Shown piece by piece: positions 1 through 16,618 of a stretch of 64,000 bases of DNA. The stretch spans positions 248,001 through 312,000 of the forward strand of contig CAJFCV020000003.1 in NCBI GenBank assembly GCA_904066235.2, given 5' to 3'. The notes under the pieces are model-generated. The model was not told the DNA's origin. It searched no databases and saw only the letters and a list, made by a program, of their open reading frames with translations. How positions within the stretch are numbered: position 1 is the stretch's first letter; every line of letters starts with the position of its first letter. A program made the translations under genes and the position numbers. This DNA comes from Bursaphelenchus xylophilus. Lineage: Eukaryota > Nematoda > Chromadorea > Rhabditida > Aphelenchoididae.

Positions 1-2660
1 AATTACTCGACCAAAAAATCGACCTATTCCAGCTAAAAACTTCACAAAAACCTTAGAAAATACATTTGCAATTTTTTGAAAATTTAATTCAACCCAAAAA
101 GCATTAAAATTAAGAAAAATTTTTGAATTAAAATTCCGAACAAGTCCAAAAATCGAAACAAATTTTTTGAGACCACACGTTTCGAAAGTGTTCTCAACAA
201 TAGGATGCGTTATAGAAATTAATATTCGCCGAAAAAAATTCCAAAAAAAAACATTGAATTCTGCGCAAAAATTAAAATACGCTCGAAAGAGGTGATTAAA
301 ATATGGAAATCAGGTAGAAAACGGGGATAAAAGATATTAGGGAGTGTAAAAATTTTTTGAGGGAAGAAAAAAAATTTCGAAATGCTTATTTATCATCAAA
401 ATTGGGAAAAAATTTGAGTTTTTTTTTGAAAATTTGAAAATTTTTTTTGGTTTTAAAATTTCAGACTTTATGGGAAGTGAAGTGTAAAATATTTCTACCA
501 AAAAAATGTGTTTTCCAAGTGGAGTTCAAAAAGTTATGGCTAATAAAGGCATTTTTGTCTGGCCGACTCTCCTCATTTTGCGTGCTCTCTCGGAAAAAGA
601 TCGATGAATGTCTTGGCCTAGGAGGGAAAAAGACGAACAAAAATTTCCATGGTTGTTTTGGGACCTATGTGGAGTATATATGCAAAAAAGTTTAAAAAAT
701 ATATTTGGGGTGAGTCGATTTTTTTTTGAAAATTTTGCTCCATTATTCCGGGCATGCAAAAAAATTTTTTTATAATTGAAAATTAACTTTAGAAATTTTC
801 TAATTGATGAGGGAGCCCTTCAAGCTTCAAAAAACTACTTTAATTTATAAAATTGCCAAATTTTTTTTAATTTTCACCTCAAACTACAGTACTCCCCCAG
901 AAAATCGTTGAGAGAATCCCAACCCAGCACCGAAATGACCGCAAATTTGCGTCGGATCCCCAAGAAAAAATCGCCTTTACAGCTTTGGAGAAAGCGAAAG
1001 TTCCGCCGCCGGCAACGCCGGGTAACCTTTCCTCGACCTGCTTTCACTGCCCCGTCTAAATTGAGATTAGACGTTTTTGCGCTCCATCTTAAGGTGAAAA
1101 TCAGTGAAAGTCGGTCAGTCGGGCGCGGCAGATACTCCCCCCTTCTGGATCATAAAAAAACGCTGTGCCGAAAACGGGGCGCGAGAGAAATTACCCGCAG
1201 GGCTTGCAGGTTCAGCGCCAGCGGCGCTTGTTGCTAAACAAATTCTGGAGCGGGGGAAATGGAGGTTAATGGAGGGGGTGGAAGAAGCGTAGAGAGTTTT
1301 TTTCAAAAATCAAAAATTGATTTTTTCTTTGAAATTTAATTAAAAATCGATTTTTTCTTCGAAATTTTTGAAATTTGAAGTACTCCAAGTGCGACGCTCA
1401 GATTTTCTTCAAATTTTACAGACATGTTGGGTGAACTTTAAATATTAATTCCTCAAAATTTTAGCTTGCGCGTCGCAGGCGGCGCCGAGATACTGAACGA
1501 TCTTTTCTGCCGAGGGAGCACACAAAAAGCGGAGAGCGCTCAAAGAAAAAATCCTTTTTGGCCACAACTTTGTTCGTTTCGCTCGGAAAAAATTGATTTT
1601 TTGTGGAAACATTACACTCTATGGTAGAAATAGGTATAAAACTTTTCGTACCGAAATTGAAAAAAAAAATTATCAAATTTTTGCCAACTTTCGACCCAAA
1701 AATCTCGGTAGTTTTTGCAAAACGCTAGCTAGAATTTTCGCATATATATTTTTAAAAATTATTCTAAATATATGCCAAGTTTCATCGAAATCTAAGCGTG
1801 TCAATTGGGTTAATCCCCTTGGAAAATCAAAAAAAAACGAAATTTCCATAAAATCAGCAACTTAGAACTGAAAAAAACATTCATCAAGATGAAAAAAATA
1901 AATTTTCAATTTCGAAAAATATTTCCAAAGAAATTTTAGGTCGGATTTTTTTGATCGAAAAAATCTCAGACATCATGGAAAATGAGGAGAGCAGGGCAGA
2001 GAAACAAATGTTTCTGACTCTTTGAGATTTTTTTGTAAAAAAATTAATTTTTTGCGGAAAAATTTTACCATAAATTTCAAAAAATAACGGAAATTTTTCA
2101 AATTGAAAATAAAAAATCAATTTTTTCGAAAAATTTCAACCAAAAACTAGCCAAAAATCTAGAATTTTTGATTGAAAACACTTTAAATTTGTCCAAATTT
2201 AAATCTGCCAGCCGATAAGTCCTCAATGAACCCGTTAATCCAAAATTCTAGGAAAAAATATCAAATTTTCAATTTCAAAAAAATCGATTGATTTCCAACC
2301 CCCAAAATTTACTGTATTTTGATCAACCGAAAAACGCCAAATCCCCACCTATTTTTCGCCTCCATCAATGGAATACTGGAATCCCGTCGATGGATCAGCA
2401 GCAGCAGCGACGACGACTCGGTGGATTTTATTGTTTTTTTAACGCCGTAATTAATGACAACGTTGACGCGGACGTTGATGGATTCGCCGACGACTGTGCA
2501 AACAGATATTCTTATTTTTCGTACTGTCATTAGTCGAATTACAGAGGGGAATTACAGTAAAACAAAAAAAAAAAAAATTTTTCTTCAGTTGTTTGAAATC
2601 GAAAGGTCGACGGACTGATTTCGGCCGCGACAAGTGTCCATGCATTTTATGAAAATGCTA
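1..2660. other. AT-rich intergenic DNA without a recognisable gene
   Basis: Open frames here are short, lysine/phenylalanine-rich and lack splice-site support, so none is called as a gene. The only recognisable content is decayed copies of the CAGGGGAAGTAC-type MITE (best stretch 1377-1810, a weaker one near 480-640). A G+C-richer patch at 900-1290 has an arginine-rich frame that matches no family I know. Confidence 0.6.
1377..1810. repeat. Decayed PIF/Harbinger-like MITE copy
   Basis: The stretch resembles the intact element at 7008-7472. The left part has AAGTGCGACGCTCAG near the terminus, then the TTTTAGCT...GCGCGTCGCAGGC block, the AAAGCGGAGAGCG block and the TTTTTGGCCACAACTTTG block in the same order. 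The right terminus is eroded after the ATCTAAGCGTG remnant, so no target duplication can be read. Confidence 0.6.
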
Positions 2661-2662
2661 AT

Positions 2663-2821
2663 ATCAGTCTGTCGGGAAAATAACGGCGGATCGTCGCGGC
2701 AAAATGTCCCGGCTCGCCGCTGTCGCGCACCAAGTCCCCCAAGCCGCAGCTTGCAGTCGCAGAGCGGTGATGGGCGATTCCGAGGCGCGGCGATCCGCCG
2801 TTATTTTTCCGACAGACTGAT
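2663..2821. mobile_element. CAGTCTGTCGG MITE, 'GGCGGAT' subfamily
   Basis: A 159-bp inverted-repeat element. The left end reads ATCAGTCTGTCGGGAAAATA and the right end is its reverse complement with one change. The next bases, ACGGCGGATCGTCGC and CGATCCGCCGTTAT, continue the pairing. The middle carries CTCGCCGCTGTCGCGCACC. It has no coding capacity. This is the first of about twenty copies in the window, most of them inside introns of the GT and EndoU genes. Confidence 0.85.
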
Positions 2822-3334
2822 ACTTCTCTTTTTTAATGTAAATTTGTGCCAAGTCTCATCAAAATCCCATCCCTTATCTTCAGCTCTTCTCTCAACTCAT
2901 GTTTTCCCCTCAATTCGCTTTGAAAATCCCCTCAACGCCGTTAGCATTCCGCCAACGGCGTCGTTCTCTCGTAATCTTGTCGCCATCATTTGTCATTTTG
3001 CCGAGATCTGATTGAGTAATCCCCTCGAATTCCGCTCTCGAGCACCCTCCGCCCTTCACGGCATCTCTCGCTGCGCATCGGGCGCGAGGCGTTCTTTGTC
3101 GCCAACGCTCCGCTACCAGTTTTTCTCGTTTGGAACCGTCGATGAAGTGGCAACGATGCGAAACGTAAATAGAACTCGGTCAAAAGCAAGCTGATGGATT
3201 GTTTGGAGGGATTTCGAGGAGCGCAATGATCTCTTATTGCGCAATGTGTGTCGAAAACGGCAATTGTGAATGTTCACAACAAAAAAATAGAGGAATTGGA
3301 GAGCAGAGGCAAAATTTGGAAAATAAAAAATAAA

Positions 3335-3655
3335 ATTTACAGATTTTGATGAGACTAGGCACAAATTAACAGCTAAATTTTCGATAGCATTTACGAGATT
3401 TTTAGGTCAAAAGTCCGTAAAAATGTCACACTTTTTTTGCGATTTTTGGTATGAAAAATTTCATGCCTATTTCTACGGTAGAGAGTAATGATTCACAAAA
3501 AAAACTATTTTTTTCATTTCAAAATTGGCGAAAATATAGACAAAAAAGAAACTTTTCTCTGACCGCTCTCCGCACTTTGCGTTCTCTCTCGTCGGAAAAT
3601 ACAGTTGAATATCTTAGCGGTCCCATCGAATTACACGCTAAAATCTTGCAGAAAT
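3335..3655. repeat. Decayed PIF/Harbinger-like MITE, opposite orientation
   Basis: The block runs as the reverse of the 7008-7472 element. It opens with ATTTTGATGAGACTAGGCAC (compare TGCCAAGTTTCATCAAAAT), then GATTTTTAGGTCAAAAGTC, ATGCCTATTTCTACGGTAGA and TCTGACCGCTCTCCGC. Both termini are lost. Confidence 0.55.
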
Positions 3656-4428
3656 AACATATGGCCTTTCTACTACCTCTGCAAAAAATTTGAAAAAAAT
3701 ACAAGCCATCCTTATAAAACATCCGCTTTATAAAGTAAAATCCAAAAATATCAAAATACAGTAACCCCAAACTCAAGACAATTCCAAATCTCACTTCCAG
3801 CCCTTCCCCGAGGCATCTCTCATCAAGAATAACACTTAAAATTTTTCAATTTTCAAAACCTCCCTCCAAATTGCGCAATAACCCACAAACCGCGATCTCC
3901 CGCCCCGAATCGGTCATAAATGTCATAAAACCGTTCCAATTTCTGTATTTTTATGAAAATTAATTCCTCAAAAAGCCGCTTCAGCGGCGCGCGCTCCTCC
4001 AAGAAAAAAAAACTATAATGGAAGCGCCCTCAGGGCATCCGAAAACTCGAAGTTTTTTTTGTGTTTATGCGCGTTTCGAGATGATTTTTTTATCTCCTCA
4101 AAAAGGCGTGGGAATTATCAAAGCTGAAAAATTTCGGTAATTCTACAGTAATCCACATTAAGGTAATTATACGAAACCAATGCGACCGACATGTTAAAGC
4201 CGATGATTGAAGCAATCCGAGCACACGAACCCCACCCAATGAATGTAAATGTGACCACGAAAGAAACTCTTTTTGTTGTCGCATAAAGTGCAGCGGGTAA
4301 ATGTCAGGTGATTAGTTGGATTACTGTAAACGGAAGATGGTCCGGAAATACTGGTGAAATGTTGAACGTATTGGCGATGTATGATTTCCTGAAAATTTTA
4401 GCTCGCGTTTTGTAAAGGCAACGAAGTA

Positions 4429-5109
4429 CAGGGTGTACCAATTTGGTGGCCCGATTTGAATTGGCTATAACTTCTTTAATTTTGGGCCAAATTTTAAAAT
4501 TCTTTTTTCCCTGAATCCTCAGACATCCCCATTGTGTTTAATACCAAATATGTGGCAGGAGTACAGAAATCTCGCCATCTTCGTCGTGAAGAACAAAAGA
4601 TCTTAAAAAACGCCGAAAATCAGTCGTATCTTGTGAACGGTATAGATAGTTGTGGCAAACCTAGGTTCATAAGGTTTAGAATTTTGTGTAGAATAGTTGG
4701 GAATCAAAAAACCCCAAGCAAATCCGCTCCTACGGAGCGAACCCCCAAGGGCACAGATATGAAAATTTTGAAAATTCGAAAATTTGGAGAAAAGGTTTGT
4801 CCCTAAACAAAGATGAAATTCAATCTAAGTTTCGCAGTATAAGTTTTTTTGGTCCAACATGTTGCAACATAAAATTCCATTTTTAGGGCCGACAATTTTA
4901 ACAACCGAAAACAGTGAAAGAAAGTATTAGTTTTTCGTTGTTTGATACTTTTTACTGTAGTTTACTAAAAAGGAATGTTATATTTCGTATTAAACAAAAT
5001 GGGGATGTCCGAGGATTCACTGTCAGGGAAAAAAAGAATTTTAAAATTTGGCCCAAGATTAAAGAAGTTATAGCCAATTCAAATCGGGCCACCAAATTGG
5101 TACACCCTG
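4429..5109. mobile_element. Tc1/mariner-type TA-flanked element, 681 bp
   Basis: The termini CAGGGTGTACCAATTTGG and its reverse complement begin inverted repeats of roughly 125 bp. The insertion is flanked by TA on both sides (4427-4428 and 5110-5111). No transposase frame is present, so it is a nonautonomous copy. TA target choice and CAGGGTG ends fit the Tc1/mariner superfamily; that assignment is by family knowledge rather than by a transposase seen here. Confidence 0.8.
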
Positions 5110-5111
5110 TA

Positions 5112-5298
5112 CTAGTCGCGACATAAAGTCCTGACACATTTTGTCGCGGGTGTCGCGCGAGAAAAGTGGCGAACTCGCGCGAAAGTGCATGTCGCTAGTG
5201 CAAAAACGGGGAATTGCCGCGACGGGTCCGAAAGAAAAAAAAATGCACTGTGCGGTACAAAAAAGGCCGAAAAAAGTCTACGCACCTTATGGAACGAC
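5112..5298. mobile_element. CTAGTCG MITE with internal GCACTGTGC motif
   Basis: The ends CTAGTCGCGACATAAAGTCC and GGAACGACTAG are inverted, directly abutting the preceding element and flanked by TA. The interior contains ATGCACTGTGCGG and AAAGTCTACGCACC. Related copies lie at 25072-25270 and 47880-48105. There is no coding capacity. Confidence 0.65.
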
Positions 5299-5299
5299 T

Positions 5300-5655
5300 A
5301 GTATAAGTCAGCGATTTTTGCGGAAGAGAGAACGCGCAAAAGAGAGAGGCCTGCAAGAAAGTGACTTTTTGGCCAAATCTTTGCCAGTTTCATGCGGAAA
5401 AAATATTTTTTGCGGAAACATCAGCCTCTACGGTAGAAATAGCTATGAAAATTTTCATGCCAAAATTGGCAAAAAAACTGTCAATTTTTTTCCAACTTCC
5501 GACCTAAAAATCTCAGTGGTTTCTGTAAAGCACGAGCTGGAAACCTAACATACGAACATATACGTCTTTAGAAGTACGTCTTTAGAAAAAATACTCTAAA
5601 TTTGTCCAAAGTTTCATCAAAATTTCGGCGTCGCACTTGGAGTACTGTCCGTCTC
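5300..5655. repeat. Decayed PIF/Harbinger-like MITE copy
   Basis: The copy has the GAGAGAACGCGC block, TTTTTGGCCAAATCTTTGCC, CTACGGTAGAAATAG, AAAATCTCAGTGGTTTCTG and the right-terminal GCGTCGCACTTGGAGTACT. The left terminus is missing and the interior is diverged from the 7008 copy. Confidence 0.6.
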
Positions 5656-5926
5656 CAATTCGATGAACTTTGCGTTTCCCTCAAAAAGGCCGCAAAAACG
5701 ATAAAAAGTCACCGAAATTCCCCGCAATTCTCTCATTGAGCTCTTACGGTAAGACAAAAAAACATTTTTTAACTCGATCGGCAGTAATGAAAACCTTCAA
5801 AAAAATTCGGCGCCCACTTTCCCAATCTTTTTTTGAATTTGAATGGGTCAAAAGACTTGTTCGGCCAATCGACGAAGGATTGGGCAAAGAACTCCGAACT
5901 CATTGTTTTTAGAGATCCATTTTGAT

Positions 5927-6704
5927 TAGAGGTGGCAATCGGGCCGGGCCGGGCCGATTTTTGCGGCCCGGCCCGCGGGCCGAAGTTACCAGGCCGGCCC
6001 AGGGCTTTTTCAAATTTGCTCAGGCCCGCTAATACAAAAAGGTTGGATAAAATTCTTTGAACTTTCTACTGGAAGTTCTTATGCTTTCCAGACGGTTTTT
6101 ACGTGTGTATGAGTGAAATTAAAACGTCTTTCGGATGATTGGAACAGCCGAAGAGGTGGCAAAAACCTAGCCAAACAGTTGTATTGTGCCGAATTTTTTA
6201 ATCCTATAGGAAGTTAGCTATGTATATAAAAACATGGAGGTTATAAGGCTACATGTTTAATCAAAAACTGTTTAAACACTTTTATTTACATCAAGGCATC
6301 AAAATTAGAGTGAAATGTTAAGTTTATCATCAAAAAATTTGAAGATTTTTTCCCGACCCTTGCATATTTGTCTGGGATTTTGCATATAGTACATAATCAG
6401 GGATTTTAAAGAGTTTTAAAAGGTAGTAAAACAGCATATAAGACAAAAAAGGTTTGATCTAATTAATATCCATCCTCAATTCTGCAAAGCATCTGTGCTT
6501 TATTTTGCTGGTTTAGTATTAAATTTTTTAAACCTATCCACCTTCCGGGCCGGGCCGGGCCAAAAGTCACGGCCCGGCCGACGGGCCGAAGCGGTCAGGC
6601 CGGCCCGGGGCTTTTTCAAATCTGCTCAGGCCCGGCCCGGCCCGGCCCAATCACCGGGCCCGGCCGGGCCGGGCCGGGCCGGCCCAGCCCGATTGCCACC
6701 TCTA
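5927..6704. mobile_element. hAT-type nonautonomous element with exact 8-bp target duplication
   Basis: The termini TAGAGGTGGCAATCGGGCC and its inverted partner are flanked by the perfect 8-bp direct repeat ATTTTGAT (5919-5926 and 6705-6712). GGTGGCAA near the tip and an 8-bp duplication are hallmarks of hAT transposons. Subterminal regions are extremely G+C-rich GGGCCGGGCC arrays while the core is AT-rich. No transposase frame is present. Confidence 0.9.
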
Positions 6705-6879
6705 ATTTTGATGACATTCAAAATGGAGAAGATAAAAAATACAGGTGGATTTTTGAATAAGAAAATTTTGAAAAAAAAAATGAAAAAATTTGGCGTTGCG
6801 ACATCGGTCAGCGAAAGTTTGAGTTGATGATATGAATCTTGTCGGTTCATCGTTTTATGCATTGGCGAGGCTTACTTTT

Positions 6880-6990
6880 CTGAACGCTGAGAAGCCTGGT
6901 TCCGACTTAGGGCTTGGAAGCCGCTCAGAGCCGGAGCCAAGAGCTGGCTCCGGAGCCGTGGCAATCTCTGGTTGCGACCCTGTGCCAACA
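6880..6990. repeat. Fragment of the GAGCCGGAGCC hAT-type element
   Basis: This holds the right part of the element that is intact at 17469-17898: CTCAGAGCCGGAGCCAAGAG, then CCGTGGCAATCTCTGG. The left terminus is absent. Confidence 0.6.
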
Positions 6991-7007
6991 ATGGATATAT
7001 GTATTGA

Positions 7008-7472
7008 CAGGGGAAGTAATCCAAGTGCGACGCTCAGATTTTCTTTAAATTTTGCACACACATCTGGTATGGACTAAACATCAATTCCTGAAAGTTTTAG
7101 CTCGCGCTTTTCGGGCGCCGCCGAGATATCGAACGATTTTTGCCGCCGAGAGAGCACGCTAAACGTGGAGAGCGGTCAGAGAGAAAACACCTTTTTGGCC
7201 ATAACTTTGGCAGTTTCGAGCGGAAAAACTTAATTTTTTGTTAAATAAATATTAACCGTAAATATTATCCTTTACGGTTGAAATAGGCATGAAACTTTTC
7301 GAGCCGAAATTCGTCAAAAAGTCGAAAATTTTGGCCGACTTTTGATCTAAAAATCTCGGTTGTTTCTGCAAAGCGCGAGCTAGAATTCTCGCATATATCT
7401 TAGAAAAAATCATTCTAAATTTGTGCCAAGTTTCATCAAAATCTGAGCGTCGCACTTGGAGTACTTCCCCTG
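7008..7472. mobile_element. PIF/Harbinger-like MITE, intact copy, 3-bp target duplication
   Basis: The termini CAGGGGAAGTA... and ...TACTTCCCCTG extend as inverted repeats of about 35 bp that include AAGTGCGACGCTCAGATTTT. The flanks are TGA (7005-7007) and TGA (7473-7475). A second complete copy at 46478-46833 is flanked by TTA. Three-base T-N-A duplications fit PIF/Harbinger. There is no ORF. Confidence 0.8.
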
Positions 7473-7479
7473 TGAGTCT

Positions 7480-10440
7480 TCTTTTTCCGAGAGAGTATGC
7501 AAAATGAGGAGAGTCGGTCAGAGAAAAATTATTTTTTCCAATAGGGGCTCAAGTGCCACTCGAAAAAATTTGGTTTTTTGTAAAAAATTTTTTATACCGT
7601 ATTACTTACAGAGCCAACAATAAAAAAAGTATCGAAAAAGTCTTTTTTATATAAAAAAAAACTTTTTTTAATCTCGAGCTCGAGCATTTTGGCAAAGGGC
7701 AGGCGAAGAATCACGCATGCACCCTAGAAGCATCAAGAATCAAACGTTTTTTGTTGGGCCATCACTTCGATGGCCAAAGAAGTGACTGTAAACCAAAAAA
7801 AGTAATTTTTAAACTATTCCCCGACATTAATTGGCTGTGAAAAGTGCAAGTGTTGAGGACTGTCTGCGGAAATTCGAGGACAAAGTGCAAATTTCAATTA
7901 GACGGTCACGCAATCAAGTTCGGCTTGGCAAACCCCACAATGTTGACTGTATTTTTGACAGTTGGCGGAGCAAATTTTACGGTATGAGCAAAAGCGAAAA
8001 CGAAAATTTCACTCTGAATCCAATTATTCGGTAAAAGAGGGTTATCCGAATATCCGCCGCACTCCGTTAGCGCCGCACTCAACCCAGAAACGAGGCGTTC
8101 GAGAACTGGTTAAGGAGGTCGGGTAAACATAACAACTGAAGTAAACTACAAAAAAATCTGAAATTTATTCGGTGTAAAAAGTCTTGGGATCCCTCTCGCA
8201 ACGAAAACTTATCATCCAAATCGGATTTTTTGATTTTTGCAACGTTTGTTGACACTTCGCAGCAATCGATAATTTTTGTGACATTTCGTCAAACTATTTG
8301 AATCGTCGAGAATCCAAAAAAATACTGGAAACCACGGCGCACGGCAACCCGAAGTGTTTCCTGGCTCCTTTCGACACTTCGCCCATTTTGTATCGGTTGA
8401 AATCAAACAAAATGTCAAAAAAGAATTTTTCGTGGGATTTTCCGACCGAAAAATATTTTTCTCGGAATTATTTTATTTCTTTTGTCAATTTTGGCACTTC
8501 GTTTGGACGAAACTCAAAAGTGGGCGGGAAACATTTTTCTTCTATTTCGGGTTGCCGTGCGGCGGTTTCACACAACAGAAAAGCGGGAACTTCGTTTTGT
8601 CCTTTTTTGAAGCGGGGGCGCAGCTCGCGGAGGCAAAAAATGACGTTCTTTTACTGTAACTTTTAAACTAACAGTCGAATCGAAAATCGACCAGGGATTT
8701 AGAAACTACTTTGTCTTAGCTATATTTTGGTATACAGCATGGCTAAGTAGGTGATCAAATAAAGAGACTTGTCTGTGGCCGAAGGTACATTGGTCATGTT
8801 GTAGTAGGTGAAAGTTGATCGTGAGACAAATGCAAAGGTGGTTATGAGGAGTTAGGGTGCTCCTACAACCCAGTAAGCAATAATCGTTTAGAATCGGCGT
8901 CGATTTTGCATTAGCGAGGACTTGTGGTACAGTACCCACCATCACCGTATCCACTTTAACTATCAAGGCGTAAGCCAATAAAAGACCATATATTACGCTT
9001 AGACTGTGCTTCTCCATCTCTATGTTTATAAATTAAACATTTAACAATTATTTTAGCCTCATATAACCACAGCTGGTTTTCATCGGGTATGCCACTATAT
9101 ATGTACAATATTGCTGTAAGCAGCGTTTAAAAAAAAGTTTCGGTTTTTGTTGGTCCCATAGGTTCTAATGCTTCCTTTACATCTTTGAACGGGTTTGCTT
9201 ACTCTATTTAATTAAAATACGGCCTGATTGCTGGTTTAATATTCATTTAAGTAAGCATGTTAACCGTCACTTCATTTGATGATTTTAGAAATCTTAATGT
9301 GAATTCTGAATTAATTATTGGTCTGAAAAGATCAAGAAAATTTTTTTTATTCTTTTAGTATCAATTACATCACACTTCTGATGAAACTGTACGATTTCTT
9401 ACTAAACATGTTTCATCGTATACCTTCCTCTGCAAGCTGCGCGTTTTTTATTTTTTTCCCACCACGAAATAGACCTTTGAAACCGCCGTGGAAACGTAGA
9501 AGAATCAAGTGCTGGAGGCGCTAATTTGCCACATTTTGCGGAGTTATCTGTATTTTATAGCCGAAATTTTGATATTGAACACCTGTTCTCTTTGGTACCT
9601 AAAATTTTTTGAAAAATTTGTTACTTTCTTTTCATCTAGCGCAACATGGCGTCTCTCAGACCTCTCCGAATCCACATTGACCGATGGACCATGGGTATTT
9701 ATGTTTTTGACATTATGTTTTCACTTTTAGAGCTCTTCGGATATTGCTTTAGGTCCAAATGACCTCTTCGCCTCGTTCTTCTTCTTCAATCACTCCGTAG
9801 GTGTTCCGATTAAATAATCGCAACAACTGTTTCATTGTCGATTGGATAATGGCTGTTTTTTTGAGGCTGAAACTCATGAGGTTTTTCTTGGGGATAAGTG
9901 GATTTTGTCCGATTGTTTTGATCTAATTTGAGAGAGGAAAATAGATCAAATGTGAAGTTTTGAACGTAGGTAACAACGTAAATCCAGTGTAGAAGCTTCA
10001 GCCGAAGGGAGGATTCTTTATTTTTAATTTTGAATAGATTTTTCGGAAACTTTTTAATGATGACAGACGTCATGGATAATATCAGGTGTTCCTCGATTTT
10101 TTAAGGTTGCCCAAACACGTGATTGTTCTTTAGAGGTGGCAGATTTTGCGGAGATGGTTTGAATTATCTTTTCACGGCCGTTCGGGCTGTTTCTTTTTAT
10201 TTTTGGGCCATTTTTTATAACCTTATGTATCATGTGTAATATTGGGTTGTTTTGCGTCCGATTTGGTTCAAAACTGGTGGAATTATGTATTATTATGTTG
10301 AAAATTCCCTTTCTTTGCTGTTGAACGTTATTTTCCGGCTATGTAATTGCGTGATGCGGTGATATAACGTAATTGGCGCCATCAACATCTTATTTTAGGT
10401 GGATTTGTACGAAAATTCTTCAAGTAGTGTAACAAACTTG
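7480..10440. other. Intergenic DNA upstream of the SERCA gene
   Basis: The region contains a decayed MITE trace at 7480-7580, a possible small ORF on the minus strand (8706-9017) and otherwise no recognisable gene. Promoter and 5' UTR exons of the SERCA gene probably lie in its right part, but no core element can be pointed to with confidence. Confidence 0.5.
8706..9017 (-). CDS. Possible small secreted or membrane peptide, unrecognised
   Basis: A single 103-codon open frame starts with a hydrophobic stretch (about residues 7-20, then a second weaker one near 24-35) that could be a signal peptide. It is followed by a cysteine/histidine-containing tail with Cys at roughly positions 47, 51, 63, 65 and 77. 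I recognise no family. Its length is only modestly above chance for this base composition, and no splice or polyadenylation signal was matched to it. It lies 1.4 kb upstream of the SERCA start and points away from it. It may equally be non-coding. Confidence 0.25.
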   Translation of the reverse strand: MEKHSLSVIYGLLLAYALIVKVDTVMVGTVPQVLANAKSTPILNDYCLLGCRSTLTPHNHLCICLTINFHLLQHDQCTFGHRQVSLFDHLLSHAVYQNIAKTK

Positions 10441-10457
10441 TTGAATTTCAGTGTCCG
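10441..10457 (+). promoter_or_regulatory. Probable SL trans-splice acceptor / 5' UTR of the SERCA gene
   Basis: TTGAATTTCAG ends at 10451 and the ATG follows after six bases. TTTCAG immediately upstream of an initiator is the usual nematode trans-splice site. A cis-spliced upstream UTR exon is the alternative and cannot be excluded from the sequence. Confidence 0.6.
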
Positions 10458-16203
<5,746 letters not shown>

Positions 16204-16242
16204 AAATTATGTTGTTAGTTATTTTGATGGATTGTGATTTGT

Positions 16243-16248
16243 AATAAA
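16243..16248 (+). terminator. Polyadenylation signal of the SERCA gene
   Basis: AATAAA lies 40 bases after the stop codon, a normal distance for a nematode 3' end. Confidence 0.7.
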
Positions 16249-16618
16249 AGTAACTGTTTTTTGTTTTAATTGGCACTGTATCAATTTCCTAAAGAGCTAA
16301 AATTTTTATCAATTTGGAAGTAATTTTGATAGAAAAAGGTTTGAAATTTTTGTCATGGAGAATATAAAGTTTAGTCTCATATGAAAGAAATTTCCAGAAT
16401 GGCCATTTTGGACCATAAATAGCTCTGCAAAACCATGAACACGTTTCTTTTTATGGTATCTGCGATTTCGGTCACATTTCGTATAAAATGTCTCCTTTCG
16501 TATAAAATGTCTCCGCAAAAAGCAGGGCGCAGCTCGGAAAAAAGACATATTTTGGGATATTTTGGAAGATTTTAATCTTAAATTAAATTGCGATAAGAAA
16601 ACCTTTTTCAGCCAGTGT

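Noticed and set aside
5927..6704. CpG-island promoter
   Set aside because: The G+C-rich tracts belong to transposon ends with an 8-bp target duplication, and no gene starts beside them.
6495..6862. Gly/Pro/Arg/Ala-rich ORFs (also at 30.1, 31.2, 45.9 and 47.0 kb) as genes
   Set aside because: They are translations of GGGCC arrays at hAT element ends, open in all frames because of base composition.
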